From the NCBI RefSeq assembly GCF_018881905.1, contig NZ_JACVPM010000002.1, positions 558,001 to 622,000 of the forward strand: a DNA stretch of 64,000 bases, read 5' to 3'. Origin of the DNA: Polynucleobacter sp. MG-27-Goln-C1. GTDB lineage: Bacteria; Pseudomonadota; Gammaproteobacteria; Burkholderiales; Burkholderiaceae. Made by a program: the position numbers and the translations under genes. The first letter of the stretch is position 1. Every line of letters starts with the position of its first letter. Positions 20,941 to 30,048 of the stretch are shown here, one piece after another. The notes below the pieces were generated by a model that ran no database searches, had not been told where the DNA came from, and worked only from the letters and a program-made list of their open reading frames with translations.

Positions 20941-21807
20941 ATGAACAGTAGCCACTCCAACTCGGTGGAAGTGAAGCAAAAAACCTCTAGCGGTGGCCAT
21001 GGCGAAGTTGTAGTTCAAATTAAGGACGTCAACTTTTCCTATGCCCCTGGTGAGCGGCAAATTTTATCGGGACTCAATATGGAGTTCCGTCGCGGCCAAG
21101 TCGTTGCAGTGATGGGCGGCTCCGGTTGTGGCAAGACGACTATTCTGAGACTCATTGGCGGCCAGTTCGCCGCCCAGTCTGGTCAAGTTTTATTCGAAGG
21201 CCATGATATTGGCAAAATGAACGGTAGGGAATTGATGGCAGCCCGTCGCCGCATGGGAATGCTCTTTCAGTTCGGCGCACTCTTTACTGACCTAAGTGTT
21301 TTTGAAAACGTTGCCTTTCCTCTGCGTGAGCACACCAATTTAAGTGAAGAGCTATTGCGCTCTTTGGTTCTGATGAAACTCAATGCAGTTGGCCTGCGTG
21401 GCGCGCGCGATTTGATGCCCGCGCAGATTTCTGGTGGCATGGCACGCCGTGTTGCTCTAGCAAGGGCGATTGCGCTTGATCCTCCCTTGATCATGTATGA
21501 CGAGCCGTTTGCTGGTCTTGACCCAATTTCTTTGGGAATTACTGCACGCTTGATTCGGGATCTGAATCAAGCCTTAGGTGCAACGAGCTTATTAGTTACG
21601 CATGATGTTGAAGAAACATTTGAAATCGCCGATTACGTTTATTTCATTGCCAATGGCCGCATTGGTGCCGAAGGTACTCCAGCAGAGTTAAGTCGTTCAA
21701 GTGATCCTTTCGTTCGCCAATTCCTGGATGCTTCACCGGATGGCCCTGTGCCATTTCACTATCCAGGACAAAGCCTTGCGGAAGATTTTGGAGTGAGCTT
21801 GAAATGA
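20941..21807 (+). CDS. mlaF: Phospholipid ABC transporter ATP-binding protein MlaF
   Basis: Cytoplasmic ATPase of the MlaFEDB complex that moves phospholipids between inner and outer membrane to keep outer-membrane asymmetry; 288 aa. Walker A GGSGCGKTT (59-67), Q-loop FQFGALF, signature ISGGMARR (163-170) and Walker B LIMYDEP (183-189). The ISGGM signature variant and long C-terminus are typical of MlaF. It overlaps mlaE by four bases (ATGA). Confidence 0.95.
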   Translation: MNSSHSNSVEVKQKTSSGGHGEVVVQIKDVNFSYAPGERQILSGLNMEFRRGQVVAVMGGSGCGKTTILRLIGGQFAAQSGQVLFEGHDIGKMNGRELMAARRRMGMLFQFGALFTDLSVFENVAFPLREHTNLSEELLRSLVLMKLNAVGLRGARDLMPAQISGGMARRVALARAIALDPPLIMYDEPFAGLDPISLGITARLIRDLNQALGATSLLVTHDVEETFEIADYVYFIANGRIGAEGTPAELSRSSDPFVRQFLDASPDGPVPFHYPGQSLAEDFGVSLK

Positions 21808-22601
21808 GCATCCTTCATAAGGCCCTAGATCTTTTCGGTAACCTCGGTTTTTTTGTTCGTCGCAATTTAACGAGTCTTGGACTTGCTGCGCGCATGTTCG
21901 CTGCGGTGATTTGGCGTTCCGGATTTTTATTAAAAAGACCTCGCTTAGTTTCTGATCAGATCCTATTTGTCGGTAATCACTCATTTGTGATCATTGCGGT
22001 ATCTGGTTTATTTGTTGGATTTGTTTTGGGCTTGCAGGGTTATTACACCCTCAATCGTTATGGCTCTGAACAGGCCCTGGGTTTATTGGTTGCGCTATCA
22101 CTCACTCGTGAATTAGGCCCAGTAATTACCGCTCTCCTATTTGCTGGTCGCGCTGGCACATCCCTTACGGCAGAGATTGGCTTGATGAAGGCTGGTGAAC
22201 AGTTAAGCGCTATGGAAATGATGGCGGTAGATCCATTGAGCCGGGTGATTGCTCCACGTTTATGGGCTGGCATTATTGCAATGCCGATTTTGGCTACGAT
22301 CTTTACAGCGGTTGGTGTGATGGGTGGCTACTTTGTTGGGGTTCCCTTAATTGGCGTTGACTCTGGCGCCTTTTGGTCCCAGATGCAGGGCGGGGTAGAC
22401 CTCTTTTCTGATATCGGCAATGGCCTAATTAAAAGCTTGGTGTTTGGTGTGGCAGTGACCTTTATAGCGCTGTATCAGGGCTATGAGGCAAAACCTACGC
22501 CTGAGGGCGTATCGCAAGCTACCACCAGAACAGTGGTGATTTCCTCCTTATCGGTTTTAGCGCTGGACTTCTTGCTCACCGCAATGATGTTCTCGAATTA
22601 G
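21804..22601 (+). CDS. mlaE: Phospholipid ABC transporter permease MlaE
   Basis: Inner-membrane permease of the Mla complex, 265 aa, with about five or six hydrophobic spans. Family hallmarks are LFVGFVLGLQGYYTLNRYG, LTRELGPVITALLFAGRAGTSLTAEIG and MKAGEQLSAMEMMAVDPL, then GVDSGAFWSQMQ and EGVSQATTRTVV near the end. Start overlaps mlaF; mlaD follows 21 bases later. Confidence 0.96.
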   Translation: MSILHKALDLFGNLGFFVRRNLTSLGLAARMFAAVIWRSGFLLKRPRLVSDQILFVGNHSFVIIAVSGLFVGFVLGLQGYYTLNRYGSEQALGLLVALSLTRELGPVITALLFAGRAGTSLTAEIGLMKAGEQLSAMEMMAVDPLSRVIAPRLWAGIIAMPILATIFTAVGVMGGYFVGVPLIGVDSGAFWSQMQGGVDLFSDIGNGLIKSLVFGVAVTFIALYQGYEAKPTPEGVSQATTRTVVISSLSVLALDFLLTAMMFSN

Positions 22602-22622
22602 AAAAAATAAACTGGGACTCTT

Positions 22623-23105
22623 ATGAGAAAAAGTGCAATTGATTTTTGGGTCGGAATATTTGTAGCCATTGGCTTACTGGCTGCTTTGTTTCTAGCATTG
22701 AAGGTCGGCAATATGAATGCCGTTTCCTTTGCGCCTACTTACAAAATTTCTGCGCGCTTTGACAATATCGGTGGATTAAAGCCACGTGCACCAGTCAAAA
22801 GTGCTGGGGTAGTTGTTGGCCGTATTGCCAATATTTCTTTTGATGACAAGACTTATCAGGCAACCGTCACTATGACGATCGAAGATACCTATAAGTTCCC
22901 TAAAGATTCTTCTGCAAAGATTTTGACCTCTGGTTTGTTAGGCGAGCAATACATTGGACTTGAAGCTGGTGGTTCGGATGATATGTTGGCTGCTGGAGAT
23001 AAGATTACTCAGACTCAGTCTGCTGTAGTTTTAGAAAACCTCATTAGCCAGTTCTTGTATAACAAGGCTGCCGATAGCGGTAAAGATAAGGGTGCTGAAA
23101 AGTAA
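22623..23105 (+). CDS. mlaD: Outer-membrane lipid asymmetry protein MlaD (MCE domain)
   Basis: Membrane-anchored periplasmic substrate-binding ring subunit of the Mla transporter, 160 aa. It has an N-terminal transmembrane helix (about 7-27) and one MCE domain (NIGGLKPRAPVKSAGVVVGRI; FPKDSSAKILTSGLLGEQYIGLEAG). Its TAA stop shares one base with the mlaA ATG (TAATG), indicating termination-reinitiation coupling. Confidence 0.95.
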   Translation: MRKSAIDFWVGIFVAIGLLAALFLALKVGNMNAVSFAPTYKISARFDNIGGLKPRAPVKSAGVVVGRIANISFDDKTYQATVTMTIEDTYKFPKDSSAKILTSGLLGEQYIGLEAGGSDDMLAAGDKITQTQSAVVLENLISQFLYNKAADSGKDKGAEK

Positions 23106-23851
23106 TGCAGTGGCTTGTCAAACTCAAACGTCTTATGCTGCTTGGCTTAGTGGCTAGCATGGTAGGTTGTGCTTCGATTCCTGCTGGAGTGGAGCCTTCC
23201 CCACATGATCCTTGGGAGCCGTTCAACCGCTCCGTTTTTGAATTCAACGAAGGTTTAGATGCCTATCTGCTAAAGCCAGTAGTTGCTGGCTACCGCTTTG
23301 TCTTGCCAGAATTTGTGCGTGAGGGCATTTACAACTTCTTTAGTAACTACAGCGACATCTACACTGCGTTGCAGAATCTTTTGCAGGGCAAGCCAGGCGA
23401 TGCTTTTAGTGATCTGATGCGGGTGGTAGTTAATACCACCTTTGGATTGGGTGGTTTGATTGATATGGCCACGCCTGGCGGCCTACCAAAGCATAAAGAA
23501 GACTGGGGTCAAACCTTTGGCGTCTGGGGTATTCCTTCTGGACCCTATGTCGTTTTGCCATTCTTTGGGCCAAGTAGTGTGCGCGATACCTTTGGTACGG
23601 TAGCCGATTTAGAGTCTGACTACCTATTTAGCTATGTCAAAGATATTGGTCTACGAAATAGTATTACTGGCTTGCGGGTGGTTAATGCTCGCAACACTTA
23701 TTACGAAGCAGGCGACCTCTTGGATGGGGCAGCAATTGATAAATACAGTTTTATGCGAGATGCCTATATTCAGCGACGTGAGTATCAGATTAATGAAGGA
23801 CGTGAAGACGAGGAGGTATTAATGCCCCCTTATCAGAATCCCTATGAATAA
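23105..23851 (+). CDS. mlaA: Phospholipid-binding lipoprotein MlaA (VacJ)
   Basis: Outer-membrane lipoprotein that removes mislocalised phospholipid from the outer leaflet and hands it to MlaC; 248 aa. The lipobox ends at C22 (MVGC). Conserved VacJ segments are DPWEPFNRSVFEFNEGLD, FFSNYSDI, LMRVVVNTTFGLGGLIDMAT, EDWGQTFGVWGIPSGPYVVLPFFGPS and RDTFGTVAD. Placing mlaA between mlaD and mlaC is the normal order in Burkholderiales, unlike E. coli where mlaA is elsewhere. Confidence 0.96.
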   Translation: MQWLVKLKRLMLLGLVASMVGCASIPAGVEPSPHDPWEPFNRSVFEFNEGLDAYLLKPVVAGYRFVLPEFVREGIYNFFSNYSDIYTALQNLLQGKPGDAFSDLMRVVVNTTFGLGGLIDMATPGGLPKHKEDWGQTFGVWGIPSGPYVVLPFFGPSSVRDTFGTVADLESDYLFSYVKDIGLRNSITGLRVVNARNTYYEAGDLLDGAAIDKYSFMRDAYIQRREYQINEGREDEEVLMPPYQNPYE

Positions 23852-23922
23852 AGGCAGTGAGCTGTCTGGATTTTGTTAAAGAGCTAAAATGAGCTCCAAC
23901 AACTAGCATTAATCGAGGACAC

Positions 23923-24570
23923 ATGAAAAGCCACAAAACTATTCAAAAATACTGCACAGCATTGCTATCAAGCTTGTTTTTGTTTGCAGGTGGTGCATTT
24001 GCTCAAGCTGTTGATCAGTCCACACCGGATGGCTTGATTAAGACTGTAGTTTCTGACGTGATGGCTTCTGTGAAGTCTGATCCCGAAATTCAAAAAGGGA
24101 ATATTCCACGCATTGTGGATTTGGTGGATAAGAAAATTGTTCCCTATACCGATATGCGCCGTACTACTGAAATGGCGATGGGCCCCAATTGGAAAAAAGC
24201 AACTCCAGAGCAGCAAGCCCAATTGGTTAGCGAGTTTAAGAATTTATTAATCCGTACTTACTCAGGCGCTTTAAGCCAACTGCGTGATCAAACCATTCAA
24301 TTTAAACCGTTGCGTGCAGCACCAGACGATAAAGAGGTTGTTGTAAAGACTGTAGTAATTGGTCGTGGTGATCCCATTCCGCTTGACTATCGCCTAGAAA
24401 AAACCGCCAACGGCTGGAAAGTCTATGACATGAACATCATGGGCGTTTGGTTGGTTGAGGCCTATCGCAATCAATTTGCGAACCAAATTAGCCAGAATGG
24501 TGTTGAGGGTTTGGTGAAGTTCTTGCAAGAGCGCAACAAACAACTTGCTGCTGCAAAGCCAACAAACTAA
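23923..24570 (+). CDS. mlaC: Periplasmic phospholipid shuttle MlaC
   Basis: Soluble periplasmic carrier between MlaA and MlaD, 215 aa. A signal peptide (about 1-27, ending AFAQA) is followed by the Tol-Tol-Ttg2 fold: DKKIVPYTDMRRTTEMAMGPNW, LLIRTYSGALSQ, IPLDYRLEKTANGWKVYDMNIMGVWLVEAYRNQFA. It lies 71 bases after mlaA, with a GAGGA Shine-Dalgarno before the ATG. Confidence 0.96.
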   Translation: MKSHKTIQKYCTALLSSLFLFAGGAFAQAVDQSTPDGLIKTVVSDVMASVKSDPEIQKGNIPRIVDLVDKKIVPYTDMRRTTEMAMGPNWKKATPEQQAQLVSEFKNLLIRTYSGALSQLRDQTIQFKPLRAAPDDKEVVVKTVVIGRGDPIPLDYRLEKTANGWKVYDMNIMGVWLVEAYRNQFANQISQNGVEGLVKFLQERNKQLAAAKPTN

Positions 24571-24603
24571 AAATCACACAGATTTAGTAAAGATCAATAG
24601 CAG

Positions 24604-24864
24604 ATGCCATTTTTATTGCCCGCTTCAGTGACACAAGATAATGTGTCGCAGTTAGAAAAAGATGGCTTACTCAATTTGGCTGTACTAAGAACGGTTGACT
24701 GCAGCAATCTTAAAGACTTCGATTCCACAGTGCTAACTATTTTTTTGGCATGGCAGAAAAAATTACAAGCTGACGGTCAGCAAATTTCTGTACAAAATGC
24801 ACCTGAAAAATTAACTGTATTAGCTGGCGTATATGGTGTTGCCGAGCTGCTAGGTTTGTCATAG
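24604..24864 (+). CDS. mlaB: STAS-domain protein MlaB
   Basis: Small cytosolic STAS protein of 86 aa, expected to bind and activate MlaF. The sequence is divergent, but the STAS-like pattern (NLAVLRTVDCSNLKDFDSTVLTIFLAWQKKLQADGQQISVQNAPEKLTVLAGVYGVAELL in outline) and its place after mlaC support the call. A single base separates it from the next ABC ATPase. Confidence 0.85.
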   Translation: MPFLLPASVTQDNVSQLEKDGLLNLAVLRTVDCSNLKDFDSTVLTIFLAWQKKLQADGQQISVQNAPEKLTVLAGVYGVAELLGLS

Positions 24865-24865
24865 C

Positions 24866-25618
24866 ATGCACGCCGCAATATCGATTAAAAACGTATCAAA
24901 AAATTATGGCGCATTACAGGCGCTAGATGATGTCTCTTTGTCAATTGAGCAAGGCGAGTTCTTTGGCCTGCTTGGCCCCAATGGTGCAGGTAAGACAACG
25001 CTGATCTCCATTCTGGCGGGCTTGGTTACCGCTGATAGTGGCCACGCCGCAATCATGGGTGCTGATGTACAAAGCAAGTTTCGTGATGCTCGCCGGATGC
25101 TCGGAGTGGTTCCACAGGAGTTGGTATTTGATCCCTTCTTTACCGTAAGAGAGACACTGCAATTTCAGTCGGGCTATTTTGGTATTCGTCATAACGATGC
25201 GTGGATCGACGAGATTATGGCCAACTTGGATCTCACTGGTAAAGCTGATAGCAATATGCGCTCCCTCTCTGGCGGTATGAAGCGTCGAGTATTGGTGGCT
25301 CAGGCATTGGTTCATAGACCTCCAGTGATTATTTTGGATGAGCCTACAGCTGGCGTTGATGTGGAATTGCGCCAATCTCTGTGGCAATTTATCAGTCGCC
25401 TAAATCAAGATGGGCATACCATTGTTCTAACAACCCATTACCTTGAAGAGGCTGAGGCGTTGTGTCAGCGCATCGCCATGCTCAAGCAGGGAAAGATTGT
25501 GGCTTTGGATACAACTGCAAATTTACTGAGTCAATATGGCTCAGTGAAAAAAGATGGCGAAGGCAAGACAGATCTCGAAGATGTGTTTGTGAATATCATG
25601 TCGGGGGGCACTCGATGA
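24866..25618 (+). CDS. ABC-2 type exporter, ATP-binding protein (YadG-like)
   Basis: ATPase of a two-gene ABC exporter, 250 aa. Walker A GPNGAGKTT (about 38-46), signature LSGGMKRRV, Walker B VIILDEPTAGVD and H-loop LTTHYLEEA. The substrate is unknown; YadG-type exporters are linked to envelope or drug export. The last four bases overlap the permease start (ATGA). The pair sits in the mla operon, as in many betaproteobacteria, but is not known to be part of the Mla complex. Confidence 0.9.
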   Translation: MHAAISIKNVSKNYGALQALDDVSLSIEQGEFFGLLGPNGAGKTTLISILAGLVTADSGHAAIMGADVQSKFRDARRMLGVVPQELVFDPFFTVRETLQFQSGYFGIRHNDAWIDEIMANLDLTGKADSNMRSLSGGMKRRVLVAQALVHRPPVIILDEPTAGVDVELRQSLWQFISRLNQDGHTIVLTTHYLEEAEALCQRIAMLKQGKIVALDTTANLLSQYGSVKKDGEGKTDLEDVFVNIMSGGTR

Positions 25619-26403
25619 AATCGACCTTGAATAAACTGCCGATCTCTTATGGCAGTGGCTTTCCAACCCTATTGCGAAAAGAAATTAAGCGCTTTTATAA
25701 AGTAGCTTTTCAGACGGTTGCGGCACCAGTGCTCACCGCCGTCTTGTATTTAATGATTTTCGGTCATGTGCTTGAGGGCAAAGAAGTGTATGGTCGCCTC
25801 AACTACACAGCTTTCTTGATTCCTGGCTTAGTCATGATGAGTGTGTTGCAAAACGCTTTTGCAAACACTTCTTCGTCACTCATTCAATCGAAGGTGACTG
25901 GTAATCTCGTGTTTGTCCTGTTAGCCCCTTTTAGTCACCTAGAGTTTTATGCTGCATACGTCTTAGCTGCGGTATTCCGTGGAATTGTCGTGGGCTCTGG
26001 TGTGCTGCTAATTACAGCGTGGTTCGCTATGCCATCCTTTGAATATCCTTTATGGATCATGGTATTCGCTCTTTTGGGCGCTGCAATTTTAGGAAGTATG
26101 GGTTTAATTGCTGGTATCTGGGCTGATAAATATGATCAGCTAGCGGCCTTCCAGAATTTCATCATCATGCCTGCCACCATGTTGTCAGGCGTGTTTTATT
26201 CCATCCATTCTTTGCCTGCAGCATGGCAGGTAGTGTCTCACTTCAATCCATTCTTCTACATGATCGATGGTTTCCGTTACGGATTCTTTGGAGTGTCGGA
26301 TATTTCCCCTTGGGACAGTTTGGCAATTGTTGCCTACTTCTTTGTTGTGGTCTCGGCTATCGCTTTGCGTTTGCTACAAAAAGGCTACAAACTCAGGAAC
26401 TAA
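25615..26403 (+). CDS. ABC-2 type exporter, permease (YadH-like)
   Basis: Inner-membrane permease of the ABC-2 family, 262 aa, with about six spans. The family block FQNFIIMPATMLSGVFYSI and the HFNPFFYMIDGFRYGFFG segment near the C-terminus are clear. The frame stays open upstream to 25462 inside the ATPase gene, but the start at 25615 (ATGA overlap with the preceding stop) yields the family N-terminus and the extension looks like an out-of-frame reading of the ATPase. Confidence 0.92.
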   Translation: MKSTLNKLPISYGSGFPTLLRKEIKRFYKVAFQTVAAPVLTAVLYLMIFGHVLEGKEVYGRLNYTAFLIPGLVMMSVLQNAFANTSSSLIQSKVTGNLVFVLLAPFSHLEFYAAYVLAAVFRGIVVGSGVLLITAWFAMPSFEYPLWIMVFALLGAAILGSMGLIAGIWADKYDQLAAFQNFIIMPATMLSGVFYSIHSLPAAWQVVSHFNPFFYMIDGFRYGFFGVSDISPWDSLAIVAYFFVVVSAIALRLLQKGYKLRN

Positions 26404-26472
26404 GTGCAATTGAGCTTGCCTTAAAAATTAGTATTAGAAAATCGTTAAGAAATTAGAAATCAGGAGATTGTG

Positions 26473-26721
26473 ATGTTGCCAACCCCAGAACAAATTGAGG
26501 GATATATTCAGCAAGGTCTAGCCTGCACCCATGTCAAAGTTGAGGGTGATGGACAGCACTTCTTTGCGACGATTGTGAGTCCAGAGTTTGAAGGCAAGCG
26601 TTTGATTCAGCGTCATCAATTGGTATATGGCGCAATGGGTGATCGTATGAAGGCGGAAGTTCACGCTTTATCAATAAAAGCATTTACTCCCGAAGAGTTT
26701 GCACAAAATACCCCAACATAA
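26473..26721 (+). CDS. ibaG: BolA-family protein IbaG
   Basis: Small BolA-like protein (82 aa) that partners monothiol glutaredoxin in iron-sulfur handling and acid response. Conserved parts are VEGDGQHFFATIVSPEFEGKRLIQRHQLVYGAMG and the histidine in HALSIKAFTPEEF. A CAGGAG Shine-Dalgarno (26461-26466) supports ATG 26473; an in-frame GTG directly before it is too close. The place just upstream of murA is conserved in proteobacteria. The matching monothiol glutaredoxin grxD is at 52.9-53.2 kb. Confidence 0.92.
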   Translation: MLPTPEQIEGYIQQGLACTHVKVEGDGQHFFATIVSPEFEGKRLIQRHQLVYGAMGDRMKAEVHALSIKAFTPEEFAQNTPT

Positions 26722-26754
26722 AACACGACACTAGATTTTTACTGGAATAGATTC

Positions 26755-28029
26755 ATGGATAAATTACGAATGGTTGGCGGCACTCCGCTGAAGGGCGAAG
26801 TAGTCATTGCTGGCGCTAAAAATGCAGCACTACCAATTTTGTGCGCTTGTTTGCTAACCGATCAACCTATTACTTTGCGTAATGTTCCAGATTTGCAAGA
26901 TGTACGAACCATGCTGAAGCTTCTTCAAGAAATTGGTGTGACCGTCACTTTTCCAGATGTGAATGATCGCAATCATGTCGTGCTCAATGCTGCCACTATT
27001 AAGAGCTCTGAAGCAACCTATGAGATGGTCAAAACTATGCGCGCCTCTATTTTGGTTCTGGGCCCATTGCTTGCCAGAATGCATAGTGCCAAGGTTTCTC
27101 TGCCAGGCGGTTGTGCCATTGGCGCGCGTCCAGTTGATCAGCATATCAAGGGCTTAAAGGCCATGGGCGCAGCGATCAAAATTAAGAGTGGCTACATTCA
27201 GGCAGAAACCAAATCTGCTACGGGTCGTCTGCAAGGTGCTTCCATTTTGACTGACATGATCACCGTAACCGGTACAGAGAATTTATTGATGGCCGCTACT
27301 TTGGCGTCAGGCACAACGATTTTGGAGAATGCAGCGCGCGAGCCTGAAGTAGGGGACTTGGCTGAGTTGCTTGTCAAAATGGGCGCCAAGATTACGGGTA
27401 TCGGCACAGATCGCTTGGTAATTGAGGGTGTTGAAAAGCTCCACAGTGCAGAACATGCTGTGATTGCTGACCGTATTGAGGCAGGTACATTCTTGTGTGC
27501 AGTCGCTGCTGCTGGTGGTGAGGTGTTGGTGAAGCACTGTCGCCCAGACACATTGGATGCTGTGATCGTCAAACTCAAAGAAGCTGGTTTGGAGATGGAG
27601 GTGGGTCCCGATTGGATTAAGGCCTCCATGAAAGGTCGCCCTAAGGCTGTTAGCTTCCGCACTTCGGAGTATCCAGCGTTCCCGACAGATATGCAGGCTC
27701 AACTGATGGCAGTCAATGCGATTGCCCAGGGCAACGCCACAATTACCGAAACCATCTTTGAAAACCGCTTTATGCACGTTCAGGAGATGAATCGTCTTGG
27801 TGCAGATATTGCCATTGAGGGTAATACTGCTATTGCCCAAGGTGTTGAGAAGCTATCTGGCGCTATCGTGATGGCTACCGATTTACGTGCGTCTGCCAGC
27901 TTGGTGATCGCAGGTTTGGCTGCCCAAGGCGAAACCCAGGTGGACCGGATTTATCACCTGGATCGTGGATATGACCGCATGGAGCAAAAGTTGACCCTCT
28001 TAGGCGCCAACATTCAGCGAATCAAGTAA
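26755..28029 (+). CDS. murA: UDP-N-acetylglucosamine 1-carboxyvinyltransferase
   Basis: First committed step of peptidoglycan precursor synthesis, transferring enolpyruvate from PEP to UDP-GlcNAc; 424 aa. The N-terminal [16 protein letters not shown] contains the essential lysine. The catalytic loop [14 protein letters not shown] carries C120, the PEP-reactive and fosfomycin-sensitive cysteine. [17 protein letters not shown] and TDMQAQLMA are other family blocks. It lies 33 bases after ibaG and 20 bases before hisG. Confidence 0.97.
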   Translation: MDKLRMVGGTPLKGEVVIAGAKNAALPILCACLLTDQPITLRNVPDLQDVRTMLKLLQEIGVTVTFPDVNDRNHVVLNAATIKSSEATYEMVKTMRASILVLGPLLARMHSAKVSLPGGCAIGARPVDQHIKGLKAMGAAIKIKSGYIQAETKSATGRLQGASILTDMITVTGTENLLMAATLASGTTILENAAREPEVGDLAELLVKMGAKITGIGTDRLVIEGVEKLHSAEHAVIADRIEAGTFLCAVAAAGGEVLVKHCRPDTLDAVIVKLKEAGLEMEVGPDWIKASMKGRPKAVSFRTSEYPAFPTDMQAQLMAVNAIAQGNATITETIFENRFMHVQEMNRLGADIAIEGNTAIAQGVEKLSGAIVMATDLRASASLVIAGLAAQGETQVDRIYHLDRGYDRMEQKLTLLGANIQRIK

Positions 28030-28037
28030 GCCTGATG

Positions 28038-28043
28038 GATAAT
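28038..28043 (+). promoter_or_regulatory. Candidate -10 box of hisG, 6 nt from the start codon
   Basis: GATAAT in the 20-base murA-hisG gap, six bases before the hisG ATG. No Shine-Dalgarno is present. An internal promoter giving a leaderless hisG transcript is possible, but this is one hexamer without a clear -35. Confidence 0.3.
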
Positions 28044-28049
28044 TAGTCC

Positions 28050-28676
28050 ATGAAGTTAACTTTAGCCCTCTCGAAGGGGCGCATCTTCGAAGAAACCGCT
28101 GAGATCTTATCCAAGATCGGTATTCGTCCGCTTGAGGATCCAGAAAAGTCACGCAAACTCATTATTGAAACCTCAAATCCGGATGTGCGCCTCATCATCG
28201 TGCGCGCTTCCGATGTACCGACCTACGTTCAGTTCGGCGGCGCTGATTTTGGGGTTGCCGGCCTGGATGTTTTGATGGAAAACGGTACCGATGGCCTATA
28301 TGTGCCTTTTGATCTGAATATCGCTAAATGCCGTATGTCAGTTGCCGTTAGAGAAGGTTTTGATTACGCTGCTGCTGTAAAGCAGGGCTCTCGTTTAAAA
28401 GTCGCAACCAAGTATGTCAATTGCGCCCGTGAACACTTTGCCAATAAGGGCGTTCACATCGATACGATTCATTTGTATGGCTCGATGGAGTTGGCCCCAT
28501 TAGTTGGATTGGCTGATGCGATTGTGGATTTAGTTTCTACAGGCAATACCTTGCGTGCAAATGGTTTGGTTGAGGTTGAGCCAATCGCCGACATTAGTGC
28601 GCGCTTGGTGGTTAATCAAGCCTCTTATAAGCGTAAGCGCACACAGCTTCAGCCGTTCTTTGAATTGTTGAAGTAA
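28050..28676 (+). CDS. hisG: ATP phosphoribosyltransferase, short form (HisG-S)
   Basis: First step of histidine synthesis, joining ATP and PRPP. At 208 aa it is the short form lacking the C-terminal regulatory domain, and so needs the regulatory paralogue HisZ, which is not in this window. Visible motifs are [12 protein letters not shown] at the N-terminus, [10 protein letters not shown] and the PRPP-binding [26 protein letters not shown]. It is followed 11 bases later by hisD. Confidence 0.96.
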   Translation: MKLTLALSKGRIFEETAEILSKIGIRPLEDPEKSRKLIIETSNPDVRLIIVRASDVPTYVQFGGADFGVAGLDVLMENGTDGLYVPFDLNIAKCRMSVAVREGFDYAAAVKQGSRLKVATKYVNCAREHFANKGVHIDTIHLYGSMELAPLVGLADAIVDLVSTGNTLRANGLVEVEPIADISARLVVNQASYKRKRTQLQPFFELLK

Positions 28677-28687
28677 AGAAAATTCAT

Positions 28688-30010
28688 ATGTCAGCAGACA
28701 TCAAAGTCAAACGCCTTAACAGCAACGATGCAGGGTTTAAAGAAACTTTGCTCTCTAGCCTTTCTTTACCGATGGCGGATGATGAGGCGATTGATGCCGC
28801 GGTAGTAAAAATTCTAGCGCAAGTTAAAGCACGTGGCGACGCTGCGGTACTAGATTTCACAAAGCAGTTTGATCGTTTAAATGTGGCTAGTGTTACTGAG
28901 TTAGAGATTTCTCAAGAAGAATTAAAAAAAGCCTACGAAGGCTTATCAGCAGAACAAAAAAATGCTTTAGATATTGCTGCGCAGAGAGTGCGCGCGTATC
29001 ACGAGAAGCAAAAGATTGAAGCGGGTTGTCACTCTTGGGAGTATGAAGAGGCTGATGGCACGCGTTTGGGTCAAAAAGTAACAGCCTTAGATCGCGTGGG
29101 AATCTATGTTCCGGGTGGGAAAGCTGCCTACCCATCGTCTGTACTGATGAACGCGATTCCTGCAAAAGTGGCTGGCGTTAAAGAAGTCATTATGGTGGTG
29201 CCTACCCCCGATGGCGCTCGCAATCCTTTGGTATTAGCTGCTGCTTACTTATCAGGGGTTGATCGTGTCTTTACGATTGGTGGCGCGCAAGCTGTTGCTG
29301 CCTTAGCTTATGGCACACAAACTATTCCACCTGTAGATAAGATTGTTGGTCCTGGTAACGCCTATGTAGCAGCTGCTAAGCGCAGAGTCTTCGGTACCGT
29401 TGGTATCGATATGATCGCTGGTCCTTCAGAAATCTTAGTTCTCTGTGATGGTTCTAGTAATCCCGATTGGATTACGATGGATTTGTTTTCTCAAGCAGAG
29501 CACGATGAGTTAGCGCAATCTATTTTGCTTTGCCCTGATGAGAAATTTATCGAGGAAGTACAAGTAAGCATTAACAAGCTATTGCCTGAGATGCCCAGAA
29601 AGAACGTGATTGAAGCATCACTCACTAATCGTGCTTTATTGATCCAAGTGAAAGATATGAGCGAAGCCTGTGAGATTGCTAATGCGATTGCTGCTGAGCA
29701 TTTAGAAATTTGTGCAACTGATGCGCGTAAGTGGTCTGAGTTAATTCGTCATGCTGGCGCTATCTTCATGGGTAACTACACTAGTGAATCTCTAGGCGAT
29801 TATTGCGCAGGCCCAAACCACGTTCTACCAACAGCGCGCACTGCACGCTTCTCTTCACCTTTGGGTGTGTATGACTTTATCAAGCGCTCAAGCATGATTG
29901 AAGTTAGTGAAGCTGGTGCGCAAACCTTGGGTACTGTGGCTAGCACTCTCGCCCATGGCGAAGGCCTAACGGCTCATGCCCGCGCTGCTGAGATGCGTCT
30001 TAAGAAATAA
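28688..30010 (+). CDS. hisD: Histidinol dehydrogenase
   Basis: Zinc enzyme that oxidises L-histidinol to L-histidine in two NAD-dependent steps; 440 aa. Family blocks: [82 protein letters not shown] (zinc ligands) and [21 protein letters not shown]. Convergent hisC begins 38 bases after the stop. No strong terminator is seen in that gap. Confidence 0.97.
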   Translation: MSADIKVKRLNSNDAGFKETLLSSLSLPMADDEAIDAAVVKILAQVKARGDAAVLDFTKQFDRLNVASVTELEISQEELKKAYEGLSAEQKNALDIAAQRVRAYHEKQKIEAGCHSWEYEEADGTRLGQKVTALDRVGIYVPGGKAAYPSSVLMNAIPAKVAGVKEVIMVVPTPDGARNPLVLAAAYLSGVDRVFTIGGAQAVAALAYGTQTIPPVDKIVGPGNAYVAAAKRRVFGTVGIDMIAGPSEILVLCDGSSNPDWITMDLFSQAEHDELAQSILLCPDEKFIEEVQVSINKLLPEMPRKNVIEASLTNRALLIQVKDMSEACEIANAIAAEHLEICATDARKWSELIRHAGAIFMGNYTSESLGDYCAGPNHVLPTARTARFSSPLGVYDFIKRSSMIEVSEAGAQTLGTVASTLAHGEGLTAHARAAEMRLKK

Positions 30011-30048
30011 ATCTAATCTCGGTTTAGAAAAAACGACTGCAGTAAGGT

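Noticed and set aside
25462-25614. N-terminal extension of the ABC permease
   Set aside because: It is an out-of-frame reading of the ATPase C-terminus; the ATGA overlap start at 25615 explains the family N-terminus.
27198-27840. Two overlapping long minus-strand frames (154 and 177 codons) inside murA
   Set aside because: Both are antisense to strongly conserved murA sequence and have low-complexity or random-looking translations.
30011-30048. Terminator between hisD and hisC
   Set aside because: Only a five-base stem (TCTAA/TTAGA) without a T run on either strand; too weak to call.
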